A DNA stretch of 64,000 nucleotides from Amphiduros pacificus (lineage: Eukaryota > Annelida > Polychaeta > Phyllodocida > Hesionidae), in contig OX439012.1 in the NCBI GenBank assembly GCA_949316495.1, forward strand, positions 22,168,666 through 22,232,665, written 5' to 3'. A program made the position numbers and the translations under genes. The notes below the pieces were generated by a model. The model was not told the DNA's origin and made no database searches. It saw only the letters and a list, made by a program, of their open reading frames with translations. Position 1 is the first letter of the stretch. Every line of letters begins with the position of its first letter. Of the stretch, positions 9,900-21,512 are shown in pieces.

Positions 9900-10815
9900 T
9901 TATTCTTCTGATCTTACACCAGTTAAAATTGACAAAATTGAACTCACTTTTTTTTAAAACATATCTACATTTCATAAAGAATGTGGATACATGTCTGTTA
10001 AAGCTGTATTTTAAACATTTGGTAAGTAAATAATCGCTATTCCTAAATCGCGAGTGAACTGACAAATTCTTACGTGCGGGAAGTTATTTCCAAGTTCAAA
10101 GTTCACAGTTCATTTTTCAATTTTTTTCGCAGAAATTTGCGTTACATTTTAATTTAAAAACATATGACACAATGCTTCAATTCTTTTCAAATTTTCAGGG
10201 ATTACTACCAGGGGATATATATATTGCCACAAAATATTGCAATACAAAATTATAAATTTAAAGGTAAAAAACAAATTGTTGAAATTGGACTTTGAAAAAA
10301 AAAAATAATATATATTCTGCATACTTTCGAGTATACAAACAGTGCAAGGTAGTTTTTGTCACTGTCAAAAGAGTCTCAGATGATGGTCGTTGTCAAGAAT
10401 ATGAAAGTTTGTCATAATTGTAAATGTAAATCAATATTTTTTTATTCATTCATGCAACATTATTCAAATGTTTAAAACAATTACGTTTATATATAAGGTG
10501 AACTCTGGTTAAAATTAACGTAATTGAACTCACTTTTTTTATTAAAACACATCTACATTTCACAAAGAATATGGATACATGTCATAGAAAGCTGTATTCT
10601 CAAGAAGAGGTCAGTAAAACATCGTTATTCATATATCGCGATTGAACTGTCAAACTGTTCACTGTCATTGTTTATATTCTTCTGATCTCACACTTGTTAG
10701 AATTGACGTATTTGACCTCACTTTTTTTAAAACACATCTACATTTTACAAAGAATATGAATATATATCTGATTAAGCTGTATTCTCAACAAAAGGTTAGT
10801 AAATTAAAACATTGT
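9900..10815 (+). repeat. Three direct copies of a ~150-bp repeat
   Basis: Blocks at about 9905-10070, 10500-10650 and 10680-10815 share GTTAAAATTGACG..ATTGA, CTCACTTTTTTT, ACATCTACATTTCACAAAGA, GAATATGGATACATGTC, AAAGCTGTATTCTCAA and a following TCGCTATTC...TCGCGA block. The spacing is not strictly tandem. No gene is seen between 6.9 and 11 kb. Confidence 0.6.
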
Positions 10816-10872
10816 TATTCCCAAAATACAATTCAATTCTACACATGTACATGCATATGTTCATACATTGTG

Positions 10873-11040
10873 ACTGTTTTGCATAGAAATGTAAGATGAA
10901 CAGTTTCCTGCCCCAAATCTTTAATATTTTCAAATATTTCTAAACAAAACCAACAAATGTAAATAATATTAAATGCCCTCATCATTCTTTCTTTCCAACT
11001 GTCATTTTTCAATCCATTATCTTTAAGAAAATTGATATCT
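10873..11040 (-). repeat. 197-bp satellite, left fragment
   Basis: This segment (GATGAACAGTTTCCTGCCCC, AAACAAAACCAACAAATGT) is the reverse complement of the satellite monomers at 13.13-13.6 kb. A similar piece follows the LINE at 12963-13090. The LINE therefore sits between two copies of an older repeat. Confidence 0.65.
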
Positions 11041-11079
11041 TGGATGCCTGCAGGTTTCATTTATTGTCACTTAATTGCA

Positions 11080-12962
11080 TAGAAATATTAATCTGTCTGG
11101 CTCAGTGCTGGTCAACCCGTCAAGGTCCTTTACATTCATTACATGTTAAATCAAAAGCAAGATTCAAATATGCTTTGAGATATATACGTAGTAACAAGTC
11201 AGCCCTCAGGAAGGAATCTCTAGCGAAAAAGCTATCTGCACTCAGTACTAATGACTTTTGGAAGGAAATCAAATTGATCAATAATTCTCGCACACCCCTC
11301 CCCACTAATATAGAGGGAGTGTCTGGTGAAAAAGACATTGCAGAATTGTGGAAAAAGCATTTCTCTGAATTGTTTAATTGTATAAGGAATGTTAATCCAA
11401 CATATGATCTTGATCTCAATACTGAGTATAATTATGTCGCAGTAAGCTATGAAGAGCTTACACAAGCAATCAAAGAATTAGCTTTAAATAAAAGCTGTGG
11501 GATGGATGGCATTTATGCGGAGCATTTAAAATATGCCTCTGATTACCTTGTAATTGTATTAAGTCAATGTTTATCTAGTCTATTTGTACATGGTTTTCTA
11601 CCCTAATCAATGCTATCTGTTGTACTGGTGCCTGTTATCAAGGATAAGACTGGCAAAATTACAGCAAAAGACAATTATAGACCAATTGCACTGGCTAGCA
11701 TAGTTAGCAAAGCTGTCGAAAATGTTATATTTGATCGTATTGAATTATACCTTGTTACAAATCCTAATCAATTTGGATTTAAGAAAAAACATGGCACTGA
11801 CCAAGGGATCTATGTTCTCAAGGAAATAATTGATTCGTATCGTGTGTTAAATGGAAATGTATTTGTATGTTTTCTAGATGCTAGCAAGGCTTTTGACAGA
11901 GTGAATCATTCTGTATTATTTAATAAGCTCATAAAGAGAGGTGTGCCTGGATATATTGTACGTATACTTGTATTCTGGTATGAAAAACAGAAAATGTGTA
12001 TTAGATGGGGAAACACCTTCTCTTGTTGTTTCAATGTATCAAATGGTGTCAGACAAGGAGGAATATTGTCTCCATATTTGTTTAATATATATGTTGATGA
12101 TTTGAGTAGCAATCTCAATGCACATAATGTTGGATGTAGTGTTAATAGCCGAATTGTTAATCATATTATGTATGCTGATGATCTTGTTATATTTGCACCT
12201 TCTGTATCTGGCTTTAATAAGCTTCTGAGAACATGTGAATGTTATGCAATCAAACATGATATGTTGTTTAATGCCAAAAAAAGTGCCATTATGAAATATC
12301 TTACCAGGGGTTTACAAAATAGTGTCTTGCCAATATTTCTACTGAATGGTGAAGTAATTAATGTAGTAGATCGATATAAATATCTTGGTCATTTCATCAC
12401 AAATGACCTGTGTGATAATATTGATATTGAACGGCAGTGTCATAAACTATATGCACAGGGCAATATGATACTCCGAAAATTTCATATGTGTACAGTTGAG
12501 GTTAAACTTACCCTGTTTAAAGCATATTGCATGCCAATGTATACAGCACATTTGTGGTGGAGTTATAAAAAGACCACAATCAACAAATTATATGTTTCTT
12601 ACCATAATGTCTTCAAACTTTTTTTGGGAATGTCCAAATATGATAGTACTAGTCTATTGTGTACACCTTGTGATGTGCAATGTTGTGCAGCAGTAATCAG
12701 AAATCTTGTGTATAAATTTATATGTAGGTTAGAAAAATCAGTCAATGCCATAATTATAGACTTACTTTGCACTTGTTTACCTTACATGTCGAGGATTAGA
12801 AGACATTGGATAAACCTTTTATATTTAAATACTGTTTTGCATGACCACCCATTGTATGGGTAGGGTAGTCTCTGTAGTGAACTAGCAACCAAAAATATGG
12901 ACCTCATGTATTTTATGTATATGTAGAGTCTGGAATAAAGAGTTTGAATTGAAAAAAATTGA
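11080..12962 (+). mobile_element. 5'-truncated non-LTR retrotransposon (LINE)
   Basis: The reverse transcriptase half of a LINE in the broad CR1/L2/Jockey assemblage. Visible motifs are NYRPIALASIVSK (about 11676), FLDASKAFDRVNH (about 11871), NGVRQGGILSPYLFN (about 12042) and the catalytic MYADDLVIF (about 12168). A C-terminal extension (LWWSYKKTTINKLYVSYHNV) is typical of invertebrate CR1-like elements. The frame is broken once by a TAA at 11604-11606, after GFLP, and resumes in the same frame at once (SMLSV). No endonuclease domain is present, so the 5' part is missing by truncation. The 3' end has AATAAA at 12933 and an A-rich tail near 12960. It is probably immobile on its own. Confidence 0.85.
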
Positions 12963-13600
12963 AAATCTAATATGAACAGTTTCTTTCCCCAAATCTTTAA
13001 TATTATTAAATATTTCTGACCAAAACCAACAAATGTGAATGATACAACATTCCCTCTTCATTCATTCTTGCTAACTATCATTTTAAATTGCAAATTACAA
13101 AACAGTGATAATATATAAAGTCTACAGGGCACCGAAAATGTCAGTTTTCTCAAAGATAATGCAATCATAAATGAAAATTATCAACAATGAATGATGACAA
13201 CATGCTATATTATTCACATTTGTTGGTTTTGTGCAAAAATATAAAAAAATTATTTAGATATGGGGCAGGAAACTGTTCATCTTACATTTTAATACAAAAC
13301 ATTGACAATATAAGAAATATACAGGGCACTCAAAATGTCAGTTTTCTCAAAGATGATGCAATCATAAATGATAATTATCAACAATGAATGATAACGGCAT
13401 CTTATATTATTCACATTTGCTGGTTTCGGTCAGAAATATTAAAAAATTATCAGGATATGGGGCAGGAAACTGTGCATCCTATATTTCTATTTAAAACAGT
13501 GACAATATATGAAATCTACAGAGCACCCAAAATGTCAGTTTTCTCAAAGATAATGCAATCATAAATGATAATTATCAACAATGAATGATAACGACTTGTT
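12963..13600. repeat. 197-bp satellite array
   Basis: An inverted fragment (12963-13090) is followed by about two and a half direct monomers; AATGTCAGTTTTCTCAAAGA recurs at about 13137, 13333 and 13531 (196-198 bp spacing). Each monomer contains GATATGGGGCAGGAAACTG and ATTCACATTTGTTGGTTTTG. No coding sequence. Confidence 0.75.
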
Positions 13601-13604
13601 ATAT

Positions 13605-13690
13605 TGTGCAGCTGACTCATTTGTACAGCTATCTCTCACTTATGCAGCTGTCTTGTGCTTGTGCAGCTATCTCTCTCACAAATTCTTGAT
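13605..13690 (+). repeat. CTCTCACTTATGCAGC minisatellite, small copy
   Basis: Units of the type GCAGCTATCTCTCACTTAT occur three or four times. The same unit forms longer arrays at 36495-36634 and 41395-41545, on either side of the Ngaro element. Confidence 0.7.
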
Positions 13691-14585
13691 GGTTGAAAGT
13701 AAAGACAAAGTAATTTTGACATTTTGGTATTTATTTAATATATACTTTTTGCAGAGAGTGGGAGTCGCTGGTGTACATCAGGGAAATTATACTGGTTTCC
13801 TACAATATAGCTGTATATTTTTACATGTTTTATAATGAGCATGCACTACATTATCATTATTACAGTTTACTAAATTATTATCTTGTTATATCTAATTACA
13901 TTTTGTTATGGTAAAATGCAGATTAATCTGATGCAAATTATTTCTTTTCTTGCTTTAAGCCCAGTTTTTTGTTTCAAATATGCTTTCTGCACTAGGCCAG
14001 AAAAGAATGTTCCTGCGAGTTCATGAGATTGTTTGATGTTATATTTGCTGATGATTCTCTTTGTTTTGATTAACATTTTTAAATTTTTAAATGCAGTACT
14101 TATATTTTGTTTCATTTATATTGTTATAAGCAATTTAATTGCTTAGTTCTGTTCTGCTTGCTAGATAAGCCCAGTTTTTTCCAATATGCTTGGTGATTGT
14201 TCACCCACCAAGCATTAACAGTGGTATAGCCAGGTGTTTCAAGGAAAATGGTTAGAATATTTATTGAAACCAATTGCTATTCAATATTCGAGATTTGTGA
14301 AGTACATGTAATATTATACTGGCTACACCATTAATTTAGTTTTTCTGGGAAACCATAAAAAAGAAACCCAGTAAATGATGACTGGCCTTGACGTGGCTAC
14401 TGGGCTTATGTGTTACAAAGAAATCATCAGTGTGAATATGGAACCTGATCTTTAATTACAATGCAATGAATTATTGTATGAATCGTGCACTTAATTATGC
14501 ACTTATTTAATTTATGCACTCATCTGGGGCTGATTTAGGACAAAATTTCAGTTTTAATGAATACATAATCTTTTCAACAGAACAT
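13691..14585. other. No gene seen
   Basis: AT-rich DNA without a convincing open frame. The phrase AAGCCCAGTTTTTT..AATATGCTT occurs twice (about 13957 and 14166) and may be another dispersed repeat. Nothing else is recognised. Confidence 0.5.
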
Positions 14586-14589
14586 TCTT

Positions 14590-15400
14590 ACATGCTGGTA
14601 TGTCTTAATCCTACATTGTGCAACTTGCACAATGTAGGAATCCATCATGTGACAGATGTTTGAACCCAACTTGGCCATTCTTACATGCTGGTATATCTCA
14701 TTCCTACATTGTGCAACTTGCACAATGTAGGAATCCATCATGTGACAGATGTTTGATACCAAATTGGCCATTCTTACATGCTGGTATATCTCATTCCTAC
14801 ATTGTGCAACTTGCACAATGTAGGAATCCATCATGTGACAGATGTTTGAACCCAACTTGGCCATTCTTACATGCTGGTATATCTTATTCCTACATTGTGC
14901 AACTTGCACAATGTAGGAATCCATCATGTGACAGATGTTTGATACCAAATTGGCCATTCTTACATGCTGGTATATCTCATTCCTACATTGTGCAACTTGC
15001 ACAATGTAGGAATCCATCATGTGACAGATGTTTGAACCCAACTTGGCCATTCTTACATGCTGGTATATCTTATTCCTACATTGTGCAACTTGCACAATGT
15101 AGGAATCCATCATGTGACAGATGTTTGAACCCAACTTGGCCATTCTTACATGCTGGTATATCTCATTCCTACATTGTGCAACTTGCACAATGTACGAATC
15201 CATCATGTGACAGATGTTTGATACCAACTTGTTGCACAATGTAGGAATAACACATGCCAGCTTGTAAATAATGCCAAAATAATAACAAATATCTGTCACG
15301 TGATGGATTCCTACATTGCTCAAGTTGCACAATGCAGGAATAACACATGTCAGCATGTAAATATGGCCAAAATGATACCAAATATCTGTCACAGTAGTAT
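14590..15400 (+). repeat. 93-bp palindrome-bearing satellite, array 1
   Basis: About seven monomers with an exact 93-bp spacing (CTACATTGTG at 14611, 14704, 14797 and onward). Each contains the perfect palindrome CCTACATTGTGCAACTTGCACAATGTAGG (split here as CCTACATTGTGCAA and CTTGCACAATGTAGG), which can form a hairpin. Near 15235 the orientation flips and one to two monomers run the other way to 15400. Because 93 is divisible by three, several long open frames appear on both strands; they are artefacts. Confidence 0.92.
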
Positions 15401-16274
15401 GGACAGATGATCACTCTGTATCAATCAACGTCACTCTGCGTCATCATCACAAGATGGTATTGAATAAATTCAACTTTTGATATCTGGATTGTTTTATGTT
15501 AATATAAAAACATTCTGTACAAAGGTCAATGGAATATCATTTTTGTATATACCGGTAACTTATAATTTGCTTTGTGCTCTGTCTCGTCACAATAAAATAA
15601 TTTTTTTATACATATGTGTAAATGACTTCCTTCTGTTAAAAAAAAAATTATACAATAATATGAAGTAAATTAGGTTTTTGATATGTGATTCTATGTTTTG
15701 TAATTTTTTATTGTGCTCACTTTATGACTTTGATTTAATAATTAGGTCAGAATGATTCGTCTTATATTCGAAAATTGGCCTGTTCAAAGCAAAATAACAT
15801 CAATTTGGGGGGGGGGGGGTCCTCTAATACATGAGTTGTCTAATACACAAGTAAATACGGTAATCCCTAAGACACTGCCAATAACAAAGTTATTATATAA
15901 CTACACTAGGATCTTCATTTTGATTGGATATATTTAGTTCACTCAGACATTTTCAAGTGTAAATAATTTTCATTGCGAGTTATTGGCAGTGTTTCGTCCT
16001 GATGAAGGTTAGCAGCCCATACAGTCAACCCAGGACTCGTCAGTTAGGGGTAGACCATAAACTTGAGCCAACTGAACAAAACATGGTTAGTATTTGAACA
16101 AATTAAACATGAAAAGGTGGTGCTCCTTGAGTCACACAGATGGAAAAAATGAACAAACATAAAGTGTTTTACAAAGAAACCCAAACTATAGAAACAACAC
16201 TAAAATAAATAATAACTTTGGAACAAAGAAATATTTCAACAAACAAAACAAAAATTTCAACAAACAAAACAAAT
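15401..16274. other. Spacer between satellite arrays, no gene seen
   Basis: Unique-looking AT-rich DNA with a G10 run near 15809. Short A-rich repeats (AACAAACAAAACAAA) appear just before the second array. No coding region or RNA gene is recognised. Confidence 0.5.
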
Positions 16275-17385
16275 TGGCAGCATGTAAGAGTGGCCTAAAT
16301 GATGTCAAATAACTGTCACATAGTGGATTCCTACATTGCTCAAGTTGCACAATGTAGGAATAACACATGCCAGCATGTAAAAGTTACCAGAATGATGTCA
16401 AATAACTGTCACATAGTGGAGTCCTACATTGCTCAAGTTGCACAATGTAGGAATAACACATGCCAGCATGTAAAAGTTACCAGAATGATGCCAAATATCT
16501 GTCACATGATGGATTCCTACATTGCTCAAGTTGCACAATTTAGGAATAACACATGCCAGCATGTAAGAGTGGCCTAAATGGTGTCAAATAGCTGTCACGT
16601 GGTGGATTCCTACATTGCTCAAGTTGCACAATGTAGGAATAACACATGGCAGCATGTAAGAATGACCAAAATGGTGTCAAATAGCTGTCACGTGGTGGAT
16701 TCCTACATTGCTCAAGTTGCACAATGTAGAAATAACACATGCCAGCATGTAAAAGTTACCAGAATGATGCCATATATCTGTCACATGATGGATTCCTACA
16801 TTGCTCAAGTTGCACAATGTAGGAATAACACATGGCAGCATGTAAGAGTGGCCTAAATGATGTCAAATAACTGTCACATAGTGGAGTCCTACAGTGCTCA
16901 AGTTGCACAATGTAGGAATAACACATGCCAGCATGTAAAAGTTACCAGAATGATGCCAAATATCTGTCACATGATGGATTCCTACATTGCTCAAGTTGCA
17001 CAATGTAGGAATAACACATGCCAGCATGTAAGAGTGGCCTAAATGATGTCAAATAGCTGTCACGTGGTGGATTCCTACATTGCTCAAGTTGTACAATGTA
17101 GGAATAACACATGGCAGCATGTAAGAATGACCAAAATGGTGTCAAATAGCTGTCACGTGGTGGATTCCTACATTGCTCAAGTTGCACCATGTAGGAATAA
17201 CACATGCCAGCATGTAAAAGTTACCAGAATGATGCCAAATATCTGTCACATGATGGATTCCTACATTGCTCAAGTTGCACAATGTAGGAATAACACATGC
17301 CAGCATGTAAGAATGACCAAAATGGTGTCAAATAACTGTCACGTGGTGGATTCCTACATTGCACAAGTTGCACAATGTAGGATTA
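16275..17385 (-). repeat. 93-bp palindrome-bearing satellite, array 2 (inverted)
   Basis: About twelve monomers spaced 93 bp (CTACATTG at 16331, 16424 and onward), inverted relative to array 1. The palindrome arms are less perfect here (CTACATTGCTCAAGTTGCAC), and two or three sub-variants alternate, suggesting amplification by blocks of several monomers. Open frames on both strands are by-products. Confidence 0.92.
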
Positions 17386-18070
17386 ATTGAAATTAATTTT
17401 CAAATACTTTCAAGTTTTGGGTGGTGCCATCTTGCTACTGTTAAATGTGCCAGGGAAATGCTTTATAAATAACATCATAGGACCCCCCCAACCCGCATAC
17501 AAAATTGGGTGACCTTTGAATTGATCTGCACTTGTTTTTTCCTCCATGCTTAAATAATATTTTGGTTTTTATAATTACTATAATTTCCTTTTACATAATA
17601 TGGCACAAAATCCAGCACAGTGATATTTGGAACACCATTTTTGAAATCTGAGATGTTGACATAGTCTACCATAGATTTAGAAGAAAAAAATGAATAATGA
17701 ACTGTGAACAGTGAATAAGTAACAAAGTTCACACAATCAGGAGTGATAAATCCTAAGTGCAGCACTTGTAGCCTGGTTGTAGCTGAGCCATAGCCTGGCT
17801 TCACTAGACCTATCAGCTGAAAGCCGTGACCAACAACGCAACACTGGTAAACGTCACTGGTACATGTACATCTACATCTATAAGTTTACTCGGCAAAACC
17901 TATTGGCATCCCGCCGAGAAATGGTAAGCTGTATTGGTCCTATCAGGATTTAAAAACATAAAATCTCTTAAAAGACAATTCCTACTTATTTGCGCAAAGT
18001 AGGAATTCCAACCGAGCGCACTTGCGCTATGTAGGAATTCCTACTTGGCCGCGATTCCTACCGGGCGCAA
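17386..18070. repeat. Array flank ending in a second GCGCAAAGTAGGAAT cluster
   Basis: Mostly unrecognised AT-rich DNA. At 17972-18070 there are inverted and direct copies of ATTCCTACTTATTTGCGCAA and GCGCAAGTAGGAATTCC-like motifs, as at 6818-6905. The two clusters bracket the 11-kb repeat-filled interval. Confidence 0.55.
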
Positions 18071-18439
18071 GACAATTGTCATGCCACGCTGTCAGTGTCA
18101 AAACAACACGAACAAAAGAGTTTTGTACAAAAAATAACAAAACCTCAAAAGAAAATCAGCTGTGAAGGATGTGGAAGTTCCCACTTCCGGTCATCTCACT
18201 TAAAACATGTCTTGCTTTCTCACGCAGTAACGTTTGTGTCGCTAACGTTACCTGGGAGCATTCTATATGAGGAACGTCTGGGTGGGTCAGTCGTCTGTAA
18301 TTGCAATTTCAGTGGCTAACGTTTCTCTGTGCTCCACCGCATGACATCACTCTCCTCAAGCTGGCAATTTGTTCAGGTTCTGCACTGAAATAACACCCAG
18401 AAGCGACAGCTTTATGGGCCAATTATAATACCTTTAATG

Positions 18440-20235
18440 TTTGTTCTGTATGCACATCAAAACTTATAGAATTGAATATTATTTTGCAAACATAGAAAAT
18501 ATTAAGAATAATGACTTGATACAGAAAACAAAGATGAAATCTTGGGGTTATATTTTAATGATATACATGTCGGAACATATAAAATTAAATTGTTTTTTTT
18601 TTTTTTTGCATATGCAGGAGAATATATAAAAAAGATAATGAAATTTTCATGTTGGTGTTAAATTTGACTATTATTTCAATGGCTGACAGGGATTTGTTTT
18701 CATCGACAGTTGCATAGAAGAAAGGTCATATTTAAGACACCAGTTATGCTATAATCGCTAGCATTGCTTGCCCCATACCTGGCAGTTGGAGCTACAGTGA
18801 AAATCCATTTCAGGTCTATAGGCACAAAAATGTATTCAAAACGCTATTCTTGTTCATGGTCATCACAATGTTTCCAGCATATCTAAGTGTACTAAACAGT
18901 ATAAAACATCAGTGACTGATCTGATGTTTGGTGTAATCTTTAAAACTATAATTAACGTGTTATATTGTTTGCAATTACAGCAGTCAAAATGTTGTGAAAT
19001 CTTTTAATATCTTATACGACTGTCTTCCTCTAGTTCTCACGATTCCAGGTTCATGATAAGTGTGTTATTTCCAAAGTAATTAATGTGAAACCTCTTGCTT
19101 TTAATGTTTGCGATTACGGCAGTCATTTTCGGGGCCAAAGCATAGTATGATCCACAAAACACATGCATAACTGTCTTTCTCTTGTTCTCACGATATCAGA
19201 CATATTTAAATCATTTCTGTAAGTGTAATATTTCCAAAGTTATTAATGTGAAACCTTTAAAACATCTTGATTTAATGTTCGCAATTATGGAAGTCATTTT
19301 CGTAAAAAAATTGCTTTTATATGAAAAATATCTTAGATTTGTGAAAAATATCTTAGATTTGTGAAAAATAATTTCTCTTGTCAAGATTCACTTTAAATAT
19401 GACTTTTAAATTCTATTTCAAACTGATTCCCCCTTCAAACAGGAAATGCATGTCGGCAACAAAAGACAACTTACATTTCTCTGTCTGCCCCATTATAAGG
19501 GGTAAACAAACAACATGCTATGATCAAATTAACTTGTTTTGACAGGAGTTAAATCTGGCCAGTGGCAGTGACATTCCACTCCATATGCAATCAAATTTAC
19601 CTGTTATGACAGGAGTTATACATCTGTCCATTTGTGGAGGAATGTAACATTCACTGCAGATTACATCAGATGAACCCTATGCTTGTGTGGAAAAAGGAAA
19701 GCATTTGCACAAATTGATGGACAGAATTTTTTAATGAATTCTATTGTGAAAATATCACCATCTCATGGTGTATACTTAATATGAAAATTCATTTATTATT
19801 CAAATACAGGATTAGTTTCTTGTCAATTAAACACTTATCTGTCAAATAATAGAACGGAATATAGATTTTTTCATTTTTACAATCAAATATATATTTTTAA
19901 TGCAATAAACTCACAATACTTCACAATACTTCAGTATTTCACAATACTTCAGTAGAAAATTGCAATGCTCAGCTGAATACTGTCCTTCAAATATCATTCA
20001 TTCCTTTATTCAATAGTTATTTTTGGTTATATGTATTAAAAAATATAGTTGTCATAAGAAGAATAGTAGTGAAATCTTTTTAGAAAATACATAACTCTCT
20101 TCTACTTTATCTCACGATTTCAGACATATTTAGATCATTTCCAAAATTATCAAAGTGAAACCTGGCAATTGGGATTGCCAATAGTCATAACTCACACCCT
20201 GGGCTGATATTATTTGCCCAAAACGCTGGTGTTAC
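18440..20235 (+). repeat. Second block of dispersed repeats
   Basis: Contains direct copies of the 8.19-8.50 kb repeat (18460-18705) and of the 7.11-7.26 kb repeat (about 18935-19075, 19140-19260, 20088-20170). Near 19320-19375 there are three units of GTGAAAAATATCTTAGATTT, related to the 24-bp minisatellite at 7.7 kb. No gene is seen. Confidence 0.6.
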
Positions 20236-21086
20236 ATGTCATCAAATAGATCTGGAAAGCTGAGAACTCCTAAACGTTATGAGCCACATCTGTCTTCTGT
20301 TAACGCCTGTGCAGTGAAACGTTACTCACTGGTGATTGCAATTAGTAGCGACAACGATAGGAGCGCTAGGCCTTGTAAATACAAGCAAAATATTAACTCA
20401 TCATCTGCAGCTATGAATTTTGAACTAATTTTGAAAATATATTTATATTGACAAAAATGGAATGTGAAAATGCTATTTAATAACTGATATATATTTATTA
20501 AAATCAAATAGTGAAAATTGATCATAATGTTAATTAAGCATTTGAAGTGCGAGTCTGTCACAACAAGGGAGCAGTCATTTTCACAGTCACGATCGCCTGC
20601 AAGAAGTGTTTCCATGAAGATTTGTTTCAAAATTATGAGTTAAATTATGTGTTTAAAGGAAAACAGTTGTCAAGAGTGAGTTATCAGTGTGAACATTTAA
20701 GTTTTATTTTAAAATGCTGAGGTAAATCAGAGAAAACAAAGCAAATTTGACTTCTTGATAACTGAAAACAGAAGATTCTGTCCATCTGCAGATTCTAGAA
20801 GTACTGTCATGCTGTTTAACTTTAAGCTGCTCAAGAAGTTGGGTGCTGGGGAGAAGTTTACTAAAAAAAACCATTTATTTCTTTATATGCAGACTGTATA
20901 TTCTGTAGTGCAGTCTGCAGAGGAAATCCCTGCTTGCTTATTAGTCTTTTACCATGTATGCACTGAGTCTGCATATTTCAATGAGTTCATTTGAAATTAG
21001 CAGACTCAGTCATGACATGGGTTTGAAAACTTTGGTTCCTGGCTGTGCGGAAATTGCATTCATGATCATGATGATACAATTTCTCT

Positions 21087-21260
21087 TATGAATTGAGGGT
21101 TGTTACAGGAAGAAAAACCAGTTATCGTTGTTTACCGTGACTGGCTGGTTTGTTATGTCAAGGGCCTGTGGCAGTGCAGCACTTAATCTGCTACAAGTCG
21201 GTTTCGTCATGAAATGACTAAGACAATGTTGTAAGTGATGTAAATCCCCAAACAAACAAC
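21087..21260 (+). mobile_element. 5'-truncated copy of the SINE at 1054-1353
   Basis: It shares TGTCAAGG.CCTG, GCAGCACT.AATCTGCTACAA, GT..GTTTCGTCATGAAAT and the tail GTAAATCCCCAAACAAACAA with the intact SINE. The tRNA-like head is missing. It lies about 250 bp upstream of the glycosyltransferase exon, probably in its 5' intron or promoter region. Confidence 0.7.
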
Positions 21261-21512
21261 CTTAACTTTCCAAGCAGGGGTTTGCTTTATTGACTTGGAA
21301 AGTCAGTAGGTGGGTCTAAAATATAATACTTTTTAGGATTGGGAAGTGTGTAAATGTGGTACAATTTTGAATGCTCTTCCAGCCCCTTTTCAAAGCCTCG
21401 TAGCATAAAGAAAGATTTATTAGGGATGGTAACTGTTAAATCTAAACTTTTTAATTTTCAATTTTTAAAATCTATTTTGCAGCTGGTCCTGTCCTGAAGG
21501 TCGCCATGCAAG

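Noticed and set aside
14574-15392. Long open frames on both strands (208-272 codons)
   Set aside because: They follow a 93-bp satellite; a period divisible by three keeps frames open without coding.
16275-17385. CRISPR-like regular repeats
   Set aside because: There are no unique spacers; whole 93-bp monomers repeat, and the DNA is animal.
18095-18319. 74-codon frame with a CEGCGSSH...H pattern
   Set aside because: The Cys/His spacing does not fit a standard finger and no clean splice sites or neighbours support it; it could be a stray exon.
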